From Candidula unifasciata (Eukaryota > Mollusca > Gastropoda > Stylommatophora > Geomitridae), in contig CAJHNH020003187.1 of the NCBI GenBank assembly GCA_905116865.2, positions 1 to 64,000 of the forward strand: a stretch of 64,000 nucleotides of DNA, read 5' to 3'. The translations under genes were made by a program, and so were the position numbers. The notes beneath the pieces were generated by a model. The model was not told where the DNA came from. It was given only the letters and a program-made list of their open reading frames with translations, and made no database searches. The first letter of the stretch is position 1. Each line of letters starts with the position of its first letter. Shown here piece after piece: positions 25,226 to 37,102 of the stretch.

Positions 25226-26385
25226 AACACACTCACACAAAATGGCGTCCCATGCTGGGATGAGGTTAACCGTGTGCTCTTACCAGTTGTTTATATTTTC
25301 TAAACCCCCTGTCATATCCGACACGTGCACATCATTCGTAACTCTAACTGATTTAATACTTTTTATTACCACGATTTTTTCACTTGTTATAACATGCATG
25401 CGATCATTGGGGATCATTTGTGTCATATTTCGCTTTTCCTGTTCTGATCTGTAACTTACTTTTTTTTTTTTTTTTTACACGGCACTTTAAAGAGTGATTC
25501 ATTTTAAATGTCAGCGATATTACCCACAATTGTATGAAGAGACAACGCACTCTTTTGACGTTCATTAGGGGAAATAAGCCACCCGTGTCAGTAACAGACA
25601 CATTACTTTATAGAGCGCTCTGAAAAATATGGCTGCTAGAGCTGACATTCCACGTCTCAACATAAATGTTGCAAACGACAAAGTGGAAAGCAGATTTAGG
25701 TTTTGGTGAGAATCACCTTTGAGGATGTGCCAGGGGCAGCCTGGAGATAATTGGGACACAGTGACCATCATGAACTCACTGAAGATTGTGGCAGCAAGAA
25801 TCACGGAGAAATGTTAACTTTAGCTACTATAACATGGTGTGAGCTCTGCCCACGCCAGTATTATCTCATAGATAACGCTACAATTCTAAACTAAAATTGA
25901 AACCATTGTTATCAACTCAGGCGATATATACGGACTTCATAATTTGTTAGCTATGCATTACAGTTATGACTGGTCTGTCTTTGTTTGACTGAACTCAAAT
26001 GATGTCTATTATTTCTGGTAGAAACACTTACCAGTGTCTTGATAATATACCATCACCTGACGTTGTGTGTCAGTTTATTCAGTAAATAATTTATCACTTG
26101 GTCAGTTTGTTAAGTAATTTGTCATTCAGTTTATTTATAATAATAATGACATCATTGATTGTGTTTTTTTAAAATTAGGCTTGTTTATACCACGTGATCA
26201 AGTCTGGTTGTTCAGAAGAGCTGTTGTCTTGTCCACTGCGTTTGGCAATTATAGTTTGTGTTGTATTTAGTACTCAAAAAAAAAAAAAAAACTTTATTTG
26301 AAACTTTTGGTTGTGTTAAGGCGTTTTTTTCCCTCTTAAATGTCCTTCCCCCTTTCTTGCGGTCTCTTACACTGTACCGAAAGTA
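25226..26385. other. AT-rich spacer
   Basis: No gene or known repeat was recognised. It contains T and A runs at about 25459-25477 and 26276-26291. Confidence 0.4.
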
Positions 26386-26625
26386 TTGAGTGCAGTAAAT
26401 TTAAAATATGCTAATAGATCAATGATATATCAATTAAAACACTCATGTAAATATTATAACTATGACAATGACACTGTTAAAATTACTAAATTTGCTTCTG
26501 GAGTGACTGGAGTCACCTGGCTACTCCATATCTTTATGAAAGCCTGGAATGAAAGAATTGTGCCAAAAGACTAGCAAAAAGCCATTATAGTTCTAATATG
26601 GAACAGAAAAGCCAATAAGCCGAAT
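26386..26625 (+). pseudogene. Small reverse-transcriptase fragment of a LINE
   Basis: Near 26520-26625 the frame reads MKAWNERIVPKD, then a stop, then QKAIIVLIW and a Lys/Asn-rich piece. This is the early RT block in which a Trp or Asn-Glu precedes (V/I)PxDW and a (V/I)P(I/L)xK stretch. Only about 40 codons are recognisable. It ends abruptly at the hAT-like sequence that starts at 26627. Confidence 0.5.
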
Positions 26626-26626
26626 A

Positions 26627-26690
26627 GTTATTAGGTCCACTATTCGGCCCCGAAGCGAATACGAAGCGAATATTCGGTACAGCCCTAATT
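26627..26690. mobile_element. Possible hAT-type terminal sequence or MITE tip
   Basis: The sequence has repeated gaagcgaat units and ends in tattcggtacagccctaatt. Read on the other strand it begins agggctgtaccgaatattcg, which resembles termini of hAT-type non-autonomous elements from memory of such elements. Only one end is seen, with no second terminus or 8-bp duplication. Confidence 0.35.
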
Positions 26691-27611
26691 ATTATATAAA
26701 TTTATCATATCAAACAATGTGGTCGTTACTGTTTAAAGGTGCCACGTCGGCGAAACGTTTTAATGAAATAGTGAACCTGGGATGAAGACACAATATCATC
26801 AACAATATACACCAATGATATTTGTGTATGCCATTGAAGAACATCTAAACATTTATTACAAGGCACGTGGATGTGTGCCAGCCAAAAATATAAAGAGCCA
26901 AATTGCGGTGTGGATGGTACTGTTTAAGTCAACGCTAAAGGCTTTTTTCACTTTACATGTGTTAGATATAGTTTCTTCTGCTAACACATTCATTACCAAA
27001 TAAAATGAAAGTTTTTACAGTTTGAGTAGAAAAGCTTTCCTGCAAATTTGGTTCTTGCTGCTTCAGAAAGAATGTAACTTTCTAGTACATCGTGATTTAT
27101 TAGTTCCACAGTAATAATGTCAAATATACAGACATCATTGATATGCGCATGTATATCAGTTTGTCCCCCTTTCACGCTTATGATAACATCAGCAGCTTAA
27201 GACCAGAAATACTTGCGCAAAGCTCTAGATTGAGGATTATTGTTCATGGGTCTTCAGTGATCTTATATCATGCCTCCTCGAGTGCTTCACATCTGTTTCC
27301 AATTCGAGCTAGAATAGGTCTCTTACTTTTCAGTTACCAGATCATTGACCGCAAAATCGCAGCAGCTGTTTTAAAATGTACCACCTTTCAATCTCCCATT
27401 ACTTTTCCACACACAGGAAGTGTTCACTACTTCGGTAATGTAACTGCTCACATACTCTTTATTTATACAGTCCAAGCAATGGTAATTTGGACAGCCCTGG
27501 TAATATTGGACTTGAAATGTGTTCCTATTCTAACTGCAATACACACTGCTTTCGCTGATCAGTTTGCCGTTTTTTGCTCACATATAAGGTTTACTTGCAA
27601 CTTCGACCCGT
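26691..27611 (+). other. Spacer with a 158-codon unrecognised frame (27143-27619)
   Basis: The plus-strand frame 27143-27619 is long for AT-rich spacer but matches nothing I know. It is rich in Ile, Ser, His and Ala, has one hydrophobic stretch near residues 100-130, and overlaps a tRNA-like sequence at its end. I consider a chance frame more likely than a gene. Confidence 0.2.
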
Positions 27612-27692
27612 CTCTTTAGCGTAGTTGGCTAAACCGGATTTCTAGGTGAGCGGGTGACGAACTCCTTGTGGCCCGGGTTCACTCCCTGGGGT
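27612..27692 (+). repeat. tRNA-like SINE head
   Basis: An A box (tagcgtagttgg) and a strong B box (gggttcactccc) are spaced about 55 bp apart. The flanks do not pair into an acceptor stem, so it is a tRNA-derived SINE head or tRNA pseudogene rather than a working tRNA. Downstream sequence to about 27780 may be its body. Confidence 0.5.
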
Positions 27693-27845
27693 AGGGAGAA
27701 AAGCCACATTTTCTCTCAGATGTACGGTATTTACAATGGAATCAAGGCCGAAAGGTTGCGATATCCATATTACCGAAACTAAGGGTTAAAAACACATGGC
27801 TTCTGGATACTAAAACAAACAAAACAAACACACTTGAAACATGGA

Positions 27846-27848
<3 letters not shown>

Positions 27849-27904
<56 letters not shown>
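27849..27904. repeat. (TA)n microsatellite
   Basis: About 28 units of TA, uninterrupted. Tyr-Ile frames across it are artefacts. Confidence 0.95.
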
Positions 27905-27906
<2 letters not shown>

Positions 27907-28180
27907 AGCATTGCAAGGATGCAAGTCGTCTGACGATAATATTAAAGCTGTATTGAAAACCATTAAGGAAGAAAAGTACACTCATTTACTGGAGTACTTT
28001 AATGCAGGCATAATATTTCAGTAACGTACTTTGAACCTATGAAGGCACGATACATTCAATACGTTAAGTATTTATGGGTTAGCCATATAGATGACTTTTC
28101 TAAAGGACACAATGCAGTATGATTGTATAAGGCAGATAATGTGTTAAAATAACATTTTCTACCTTACAGACACATCATCA

Positions 28181-28382
28181 TCATGTAGCAGGCCCTTTGC
28201 AGAACTTCGCTCTCCTCACGGTCGTCCTGAAAGAAACTCGGTCTCTCGCCAGCTCTCCCGCCTCATGTACTTTCATACACAAGGAGTCACTTATATCCTG
28301 TGCCCATCTTCGTGTTGGTGGGCTGCTGTCCCTCCTTTCTGGCACCATGCCATCTGCTATATACACACACACACAGACACAC

Positions 28383-28441
<59 letters not shown>

Positions 28442-28831
28442 ATCCGTCGTATCGCTTGATATGACCAACATATTTCAGCTTCCGAGACAGGATGCTGTTA
28501 ATTAGTTAATCTTCATTGATGTTCAAATCTTCTAAGATGTCAGTATTGCTCCTCTTCTTTGTCCATGAAATTCTGAGAATCTGTCTATAGTATTGCAGCT
28601 CTTAAAGAGTGGGAAAAGCCCACGACTCACATTCGTATGTTGCTACAGGGAAGTTGCATACTCTTAAAATTCTAATTTTGATCGACTTGCTGGTGCCTAA
28701 CCATAGACTTTTAAGGCTGTTAAATCTTTGCATTGCCATTATAATTTTAATTTCTGTCAAGCAGTCTCCATAGCTATTTTCTTTACAGCCAAGATATTAA
28801 AAGTTTGTGACATTTTAAATTTTTTTTTGTA

Positions 28832-28864
<33 letters not shown>

Positions 28865-29730
28865 CAACCTGTTTTATCTGTAGACATTTTTTTTTTAGTT
28901 TTCTTCAAATTCAAAAACATATTTTTTATCTTTACTGTGCTTTTGTACAGACAATATTAAATTTTCTATTCCCTTTACGCTATTAGAAAGGAGGACTGTG
29001 TCATCTGCGTAGCGAAGTTCTAGAATAGGGTTACCACCAATTTAGAGCGGATCATAACTGTCACAAGTCTTGTAGTTTTCGACATTTTCCATTAAATTTG
29101 CAACGTATATATTGAAAAGTTATGGTGAAAGAATGCAGTCCTGCCTCACTCTCTTGTGCACCTCGAACTCATCCGATGTTTCACCAGCTGCTCTGATGGC
29201 TGCTTATTGTTCGTGGTACATATTTACAATTAAATGCACCAAATGAGCTGGAAACCCCATACTTCTCATAATAGTCCAGTTTATGATTGGACACAATTAA
29301 ATTCCATGCTATATACAATCAATGAAACAAGCATGAAGAACTATGTCGTATTCTCTGCATTTTTCACAAATCATGCTTAGATTAAAGATGTGATCCCTAG
29401 TTCTCTACCCTGTCTGAAACCCACTTGTGCTTCATGTAGCTCATATTGTAATTTCCTTTCAATCCTTTTCATGATAATTCGTAAGAGGATTTTGCTAGCA
29501 TGATTTATTAATGCGAGGGTACGGTGGTTGGAGCATAGTTTTGGATTTCCTTTCTTTGAAAGAAGGATATAGATTGTTCTTGTCCACGCTTTAGGCCAAA
29601 TGCCACTGTTCCAGATTGTCGTGCACAGTGCATGGTAGATTCGGACGCTGGCCTCCCATACTCCTTGAATTATTTATGCTTGTATTTCGTCGCAACCTGA
29701 TGCATTTTTTTCTTCAGGCTGTATATTGCT
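28181..29730 (-). pseudogene. Decayed LINE reverse transcriptase invaded by microsatellites
   Basis: On the minus strand, from 29730 down, pieces of RT can be read in changing frames: an early block near 29640-29560, the first palm block (FID..., about 29325-29295), the RQGCxLSP-like block (near 29150), and an intact YADD with TVLLSN at 29011-28991. The thumb piece RKLKYVGHIKR ends at about 28445. A TA plus CA microsatellite (28362-28438) follows, and the conserved C-terminal block (RRWAQDIS...EAGELARDR, 28340-28181) resumes on its far side. A TG array at about 28837-28862 interrupts another part. The type resembles RTE or CR1-like RTs; the clade is not assigned. Non-functional. Confidence 0.75.
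28362..28438. repeat. (CA)n(TA)n microsatellite inside the LINE remnant
   Basis: A short CA/CAGA stretch followed by about 26 TA units. It sits between two conserved blocks of the RT C-terminal region, so it grew in former coding DNA. Confidence 0.9.
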
Positions 29731-29742
29731 GATCGTACAATT

Positions 29743-29746
<4 letters not shown>

Positions 29747-29806
<60 letters not shown>
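29747..29806. repeat. (TA)n microsatellite
   Basis: About 30 TA units immediately beyond the 5' end of the recognisable RT remnant. Confidence 0.95.
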
Positions 29807-29809
<3 letters not shown>

Positions 29810-30416
29810 AGATGGTTCTTTCTTTACTGCTGCCATGGTAAAAACAGGCAGTCATGTTTGATCGTTGTTGAAATTGTACTTCAGTTATAAAGTATTAACT
29901 TATTCACTTCATTTATGTTATTGATACTGTAGTATGTACTTGACCAGATACAGCGAAATATGTCAGGCAATAAATTGTGCAATCTATTGTTTGAGTCTTC
30001 TTTGTTCAAATATTTTCGAGTATATAGGTAACGAGCAAGCAAACATTGCTTTTTAAATATATAGATATATAGATAGTAATATTACAACAACAAAAAACAC
30101 GCTAGCAATAGTATACAGTGTGTGGTAGAGGCGGGCGGAGAAAGCCAACAGATAATGTTTTGACATTTTTCAGAGTGTGATTCAATGAGTTGTTCACACT
30201 TGTTGAAAGTTACCCAATTAAAATGTGTAAATATATGTGCGAAACAACTCAAAACCGCAGGCAATTGTATTCTCATAAACATAGATCAAATAAATAACTT
30301 CAAGCATTAATGAAACTTCACAGCAACGTGATGCGATAAATGGATTCGCATCGCTGTGGCTACTACTGTGCAAGTCAGGTTTTATTATGCCCCTAAGGAA
30401 AAAACAATAACTTACC
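29807..30416. other. AT-rich spacer
   Basis: No gene or known repeat recognised. Confidence 0.4.
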
Positions 30417-30490
30417 GGACCGAGGATTTGAAGATGGGTGTCCCGCACGTGAGCCAAGCGTTTTAACCATTCGACCAGCCGCCCTCCGTG
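30417..30490 (-). repeat. tRNA-like SINE head
   Basis: On the minus strand an A box (tggtcgaatggtt) and a B box (cttcaaatcc) have tRNA-like spacing. The ends do not form a convincing acceptor stem, so I call a SINE head or tRNA pseudogene. Confidence 0.5.
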
Positions 30491-30838
30491 ACCGGTAATG
30501 CAAAAAAGAAACAAATATGTTAAAATTCGAATTTGAGGGGCGCGTCCCAAATACTGCGCATGCGCATGTACGAACAACCTAAATTACATGCAACCGAAGA
30601 AAAAATAAAAATATTGGTTTCTAAACAGTTCCCAACAAATTTCGCCACCGATTTTAAACTATGACTGGTAGCATCCCCGAAATCAAAGCAAACATATCCT
30701 GAACATTTCCGATTAATCGTTTCAGTAGTTTACGAATCTCTATAGTCTATTTTTAAACAATATAAGGTAGCAGACAAACATTGCTTTTTATACATTCTTA
30801 TTGCCCGTCGTCTTCACAAAATTGTCAAGCGAAATGTT

Positions 30839-30839
30839 G

Positions 30840-30882
<43 letters not shown>
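30839..30882. repeat. (TG)n microsatellite
   Basis: About 21 TG units, nearly perfect. Confidence 0.95.
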
Positions 30883-30883
<1 letters not shown>

Positions 30884-31867
30884 TGATTTTGTAATGTGCA
30901 GTTGAGTATCTTTTTGTGTGTGTGCATAACGGTGCTCTTTTTAATTTTAACGAATGATGACAGCAATTCTCTAATAGATGAAAAACTAGAGAATAAGATT
31001 CTCATGAAATAAGTACTGAAGGTGACGACAGTTAAAAATAATATAGTTTACCTAATGGGATGATGTCAGATTCTCTCCTCTCATAGTCATGATGCAGGTC
31101 TCAATTCTCTTCTCACAGTATTCCCACATTTCTGCACGAAACACTTTTTCCGCATCACCCTCACCCCGCTTACGCCACCCCAATTTTTACAAAAAAATAT
31201 TTTTTTTTTAAATTCAGAAAAAAAGATGCATATACATTTTGGAGTGGAAACAAAATTCACTTCTGCGATTAATTAAGTTGCGGTCAGCCGCATCCTTCTT
31301 CATGAACTCTTTTGCAATCGTTTACAGGAAGGTGAACAATTGGTAATGTTGTTATTTAAAGTCTAACAATAATAACACAGTCAACACAACATGTTTATGT
31401 GGATGACAGATTAACAGAATATTTGCATCCTACCTCTTAACCCTACAAGTATAAGCAGTCACATCAACAATTGTAGATTCCATCCGTCAGTTCCAGTGAG
31501 ACTGAACACTTTTGTTGGAGCTTACAGAAAGTTCTGGGCTGATCAGGATCCTGATTCTTTTGGAACTATCAAGTGACCTGATTCTGTCAGAGACTTACCA
31601 CGGATCACAGCCATAGAATTGTATTATAACACTTGCTTATGATGACTGCGATAAAGAGAAATAACCTACTAATACCAAATTGTCATGAAGACCTCACTTA
31701 AAAAAAGCATAAATGGAACAATTATTGTCTCTTCAGTTGTGTTTGGATATCCCTCTAATGTGGCATTTATTTAATTACACAGTCGTTGTAAATAACAGTA
31801 GCGAAAAGAGCAGAGCAAAACTTGTGTGTGTGTTTTTTTTTTTTTAATACAAGTGCATATCCCTAAT
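30883..31867. other. AT-rich spacer
   Basis: No gene recognised. It includes short A and T runs near 31190-31210 and 31837-31846. Confidence 0.4.
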
Positions 31868-32010
31868 TTTCCTTTAGAATCGTATGTAGTCTATGTGTAC
31901 TTTCTTATTACCATGTGCCTTATTTCAGCTAGCCCTATTTGACTGTCCGTCTTTCCGTTATGACAGTTCGCATATGAAATGACTAGAGATGCATTCCCGC
32001 CACATTTTTG
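31868..32010 (-). repeat. Dispersed repeat fragment
   Basis: On the minus strand it matches 41145-41260, the right end of the 40330-41260 repeat (blocks ccatgtgccttat and catatgaaatgactagagatgca). Confidence 0.65.
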
Positions 32011-33059
32011 ACAAATATATATATAAAAAATTTCCGACAATTAAGTAATGAGACTTATTCCATAAACATTAAAATAATCAACAGTTGAAGAAATAACATG
32101 TTTTTGATTAGAAGTAAGCCCCTTTTGCATTAATAGAGCAAGTGGCACGATATAACAAACACTGGAACGACCTCTGTAATCTTCTGTTGTTATGCCACTT
32201 AAAGTCCATGTTACCCCCCTTTGGATGTCATCAATATCGTTAAAGAAGCGCCCTTTCAATCGTAACTTTAATTTTCGGAATAGAAAATAATCACAGGGAA
32301 AATTCTTGTTTTGATGATATCTCTTGGGTACTCAACCCGCTGATGATTTTGGTCATCAGACAACGAATGTGGTGCAAACCGGCAAGCAACGTTTATTCTT
32401 GTCAAAATATTGCACTAAAACGTTATGAATGGTCCCTCCATTACCACTGGAGGCACCAGTTAGTGAATGTAGTTTATAAGCAATTGTTTTTGTTGTTTTC
32501 GTGTTTCCCCTCTATAGAAACAGTACTGATCTGACATTAGAATTAAAGATTTCTAGTTTAATATTACTTTTAATTTCTTTTGACCTCCAAACATTTTCTA
32601 GTGCTACGAAAGCCCCTCTTGTCTTTTGTGTTCGTATTTTCATTTCTTTATCAGTTCCCCGATCATTATCTACATTAGTGTCTAAAAAGGTTGGAAAACG
32701 TTGGAATAATATACATATAATCTTTACGATCTGAATATAGAATTGCGACAGTTTGTATTGTATCCGTCAACTGATCAACCTCGGCCCCTGCAAACGGTAA
32801 ATCAGTTTGAGAGAATACAAATTGTGCGTATGAAGAAGAAAAGGCAGAGGTTTACTACCAGAAAGACGGTATGGAAACCACACGCTATCACAGATACCAT
32901 TCACATGTCAAAATAGTCCACGTCCTCTTATACACGTACAGTTTTACAAAGGTGTCTGCTACATACAGAATCAAGGAGTATCAAAAACATCGCAAACATG
33001 GAGAACGATTTGTCTATGTGTGGATTCACAACAGCTATGCAGTTGACATACTGTTACAT
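32011..33059. other. AT-rich spacer
   Basis: No coding frame with a known motif, no RNA gene and no long repeat recognised. Confidence 0.4.
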
Positions 33060-33150
33060 AATCATCATCATGTGCCTTGCTGACTGACGTGGGCGATCAT
33101 GCCTCTCCACAATCTGCGAACTACATTAGCATGTATCAGTTCGTGTGCCG
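33060..33150 (+). repeat. Dispersed repeat pair with 47035-47125
   Basis: About 85 bp reading roughly atcatcatgtgccttgctga and then cgatcatgcctctcca match 47035-47125 at about 85 percent by eye. The family is unknown. Confidence 0.6.
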
Positions 33151-33179
33151 ACATAATACACTAAGAATATGCATGCAGT

Positions 33180-33690
33180 ACTCATAAATGCCAAATAAAT
33201 GCGAGGCAATATATTTAGTCATGCAAAACAAACTGAAACAAGTGTTTCGTTATTTTGATGATCTATGTGAATTATTATTTCTAAATATGATTTTTTAAAG
33301 TTTCATTGCATTACATCTCGGATAAAATGCCGTTGATAGTGCCATTTCACTGCCATATTCCTTTTGCGACATCGGTTATTTTTAGCAGGTACACAAAGCT
33401 GCACCTTGTAGATGTAACATGTATGATCATTGTCCAGGAGAGAGGACATGTTATAGTCTATAGTCTAGCTCTTGGGGTTGTTTCTTGAATAAAGACGTCG
33501 TAATTCTAATTCGGTTGTTACCAGTAACTGTCTGATTGTATGTCGGTCACGTCTTCTGCATGAGTTTTGAGCATTGGCCAGATCCCTGGTCTCTGCTCGC
33601 TGCAGCCGATTCCTTGAACAGTGATGATAGTTTACGCCTCCGTACTGTTCACTTGCCCTCCAGATGACCCTTACAAAAACCCAGCTTGAC
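33180..33690 (+). repeat. Dispersed repeat, empty-site partner of 12640-13420
   Basis: It aligns in order with the two halves of 12640-13420 and lacks the SINE found there. The near-palindrome aggtacacaaagctgcacct is at 33387-33406. Confidence 0.7.
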
Positions 33691-33959
33691 ATGCATTAAT
33701 TTACAACTAATTGGTGCAAAATCATTCAGTCTATCTGACGTTTCCTTTCCCAACGAACATGACATTACTGGATAATCACCCAAAGAATGTTAACTACTAG
33801 TGGTCTCTCAAAGGATACATTCTAATACACAGGGAGCATACTTTCTTGACCTTTCTCAACATAGAAATACTATGAGAGAAGAAGATGGTCTAGCATCACG
33901 ACTATGAGAGAAGAAGTAAATCAGACATCATTCCATTAGGAATATTATGTTCTGTTCAA

Positions 33960-34820
33960 CAATCGTCACCTTCGGGACGCTTTTTTTATAATTGTAAACT
34001 TTTGTACGAAATGAACACAGCTAAAGAACTGCACATTGCTTGATCGAGATAACTACTAATTCAAACATTTCGAGTGGCTTTTTAATTTTTGTGTGAAGAC
34101 GACAGGCCATCTCAGTGCCATATACTCAAAGAGTATATCAAAGAGTGGTTAACAATTTTTCATTGCTTTCGACTACGTTGAAGACAGTATTTCCTATGTG
34201 AGATACAAACCATTTACAATTTTTAGGTACACATATATGTGTACCTGCCAAAAAGCATTATGCATCATCCAATTAATAGTTAATAACTAATTAGACGATA
34301 GTAGTAAGTCACGGTCTATCAACAGCTGCCATGAATATGTTTTGTGATTTTATGAATCATGTTGCAGCATTTTATAACCAATCAAAGACCCTTACTTGAA
34401 CTCATAGCTTGAACTCATAGTAAATGTCGCATCCTCATCCTGGTGGTCTGACTTCAAGTAGTAGATGCATGTAGAATCTCAGACTCATTTATCACATACA
34501 TAATCTTCACAGATGATCTATATCAAGACATAAGTTTGTCGTTTCCCTTGCAGTTGACACGGTATTGTTTTAATGTGCTTGTATTCCCTGGTCACCACCA
34601 ACAAACATGAGCAACAGTGGCCCTGTTATGTGGGTTTGCATTTTACTGCGTATTCGGGTGTATCGCAGCGCACATTTGGCAGCTGTGATATAGAAACATT
34701 TAAACATAGTTGCGTACAAAACAAAAAATGACAATGTCAAACCAAAGAGGAAATGAGAATTCAAAATTGGATCATAATAGTCGGCCCCTTTATTTGCAAA
34801 TATCATAAATTATAGCACAT
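33960..34820 (+). repeat. Dispersed repeat with the clearest near-palindrome
   Basis: It matches 4590-5460, 38080-38560 and 60870-61340 in order. The core aggtacacatatatgtgtacct (34225-34246) is a perfect 22-bp palindrome, followed by gccaaaaa. Non-coding. Confidence 0.7.
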
Positions 34821-35289
34821 ATAACGCAGATGGCCCTTGAAACGTGTTGCGGCATTCGCATTTTCAGTGGCAAACAGTATCTTATGACCACATGTCAGTG
34901 ATGCATTCTCACTGAATGCCCTGCAAATATAGCAGTTTCAGTGACCTCAACAATTTCTGCGGCTTTGTCGTAGAACCCACTTCCTGTCAGAGACCTACTT
35001 CACTGCCGTCAGTGCAAGAAAGCTCATTGGCAGATTCATGACAGAAAAAGGTATAATCCTGATCGCATTCGAACAACACAGTAAGAGCATACATACCAAT
35101 CTTTAATGCAGTTCACAATAGTTAATGCGGCAGTTCACATGGGCGAAAGTGTTTTGGGTTACCAACCCAGTAACCCACCTGCCTCTACAGTACCGTACCG
35201 ACCTTACGGCTGGGATCAGGCTCTTTCCGACGCTACTGTGCCCCACATTTGGACGAGTTTTATTTTAGTCACACGTTTTGATTTCACAT
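34821..35289. other. Spacer, possibly 3' flank of the LINE to the right
   Basis: No gene is supported. Bases 35155-35175 form a small inverted repeat (gggttac...gtaaccc). Part of this stretch may be the decayed end of the minus-strand LINE at 35290-36960. Confidence 0.35.
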
Positions 35290-36960
35290 ATGATCCGGCA
35301 AGCCTCGATCATTTCCCAACACACCGGGTTGACCCGGTGAAAAAATCCAGGCAATACTCCTCACCCGTGTCCTCCGCAGTGAAGCATACCACTCTGCACG
35401 AAGCATACCTGTTCTGATCTTTCTCAGCATGCTTTCAGAATCAGTTACAATCACAATGTGTGTGTGTCGTGTACTCTAGCCAGCGGAACGCTGCAGTGAC
35501 CGCCTCCACCTCCATTCTTAAGTTGGATGTTGTGGTATTATATGCTACGCTCTCCTGCACCAAACGTCGACCATTAACTTTTGCTAAGAAGCCCTAAGCA
35601 CTTCTTTTGCCTCTTGACACTGAACCGTCTGTGTAAATAATCAAATCCTCTGAGCGAGCATTATATTGAATTAATTGCTGAATTTCCACCTCTGTGGCAC
35701 CTGCTGGCCAGTCTCTGCATTCCCGGCTCAGCGTGATAATGACTCTACACAAGTCTGACTGTTCAGATGGCACTTTGACCCACCCTTCTTCTCGCCTAAT
35801 GTTTTCAAGGATGCAAACCTGTCTGATTGTGTCTTCTGCCTGAGCCATCCATGACCTCCCTCTTATCAGCCGCTGACCCAGAGCCGCTGCACCCAGAGCT
35901 TCATGCAGAGGGTGGCCTGTGTCTGCAGCTACCCTGAGATATGACTTCGCCTACAATACCTTCTGCCTACCTGCAACCGTCGGCAAACAAAGGATGTATC
36001 GCATACACACAACTGGGGTATCTCTGGTGCAACCCTGAATGATCCGAATAGCTGCGTTCTAAATGCACTCTAGTGTGTCCATCTGACTCTTTGAGACGGT
36101 AAGCATTCCCAGGCCATAATCAACCACTGACAGGATCAGGTGTTGATATAGTGTAAAAAGCATTCTCTGTTATATATCATATGCAGTCATTGTCTAAGTG
36201 CACTAAGTCATTTTTGGCATCTCGTCACAACACTCTCCACATGGTCCTTAAATGACAGGCTCCTGTTAAATGTAATTCCCAGATACTTCAGTTTGCTCTC
36301 TCTGTTGACGTTCCTACCATCTATTGTGAGACTTGGGACATTAGCTTTAACGATTCTGTTGTCCAGATAACACCACAAAATAGACGCCTTTTCCGGGTGG
36401 ACGACAGCCCTCATTTCTGTACACCACTCAGTCGCTTGTAGCTCCCGAGCTGTTTGTTCCCTCTCTTCCCCCTTCCCATATGCAAGTATAACATCCACAA
36501 AAGTCAGTATGCTTCCAACTCCTGGTGCTTCTAGACTTTCAATCTTGCTCGTATACACGTTGAAGAGCACAGGCGAGATGGCAGATCCCTGTGGCAGTCC
36601 TGGGGCAAAAGTGCATGGTTCAGAAGTCCATGAGCCCAGTCGGAGAGCAACCCGACGTAAATACATGACAGCAGCAACCCAATTCATCAGCCATGGACTG
36701 ACCTCCTTCTCCCTCAGTGCAGTCATTAGGATGTCGTATCTCACTCTGTTATAAGCATCCTCGAGATCCAGCCCTACCGCCATAGTTTCCTGTCTGTTCT
36801 GGAACCCTTCATAGACGTCAAAAGCAAAAGTGGCCGCATTTGCCCAAGTGTCCTTTCCTGGCCTGTAGCTTCCCAGACCGCTTGGGAGAAGCTTCCCCCT
36901 TTCCAAAAATTCTTGCAGCTTTACAGCAGCTATCTTATCCAAGACCTTCTGCTACCTTCA
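35290..36960 (-). pseudogene. Second I-type LINE copy: RT plus RNase H, inactive
   Basis: Related to the element at 1371-4520 but another copy, 5' truncated near 36960. The RT frame 36942-36208 (244 codons) carries GLDLEDAYNRV (first catalytic Asp59) and a good GLPQGSAISPVLFNVY block, but the catalytic YADD has become FVDV (residues 148-151), losing one essential Asp. Frame breaks follow (36208-35850), then the start of RNase H with IIYTDGSV (about 35650-35620). Later RNase H pieces are visible in other frames: a VIVTDSESML block near 35455-35425 and SPGQPGVLGND near 35345-35310. Both the active-site loss and the frameshifts make it dead. Confidence 0.8.
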
Positions 36961-37102
36961 GCAGACTGCACTATGAGTATTCGATAAAATTAAACGATTG
37001 CCTCGCCACAGTAACACAGTCTAATATTTGAAAAACAACATGGACTTTGCTCATTGTTGAATTATATGTAATCTTCATCGCACATCAGACATAGTCATAA
37101 TA
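36961..37102. other. Spacer between LINE and minisatellite
   Basis: Nothing recognised. Confidence 0.4.

Noticed and set aside
27612..27692. Functional tRNA gene
   Set aside because: A and B boxes are present but no acceptor stem or plausible anticodon arm could be drawn; the same holds for the other tRNA-like loci.
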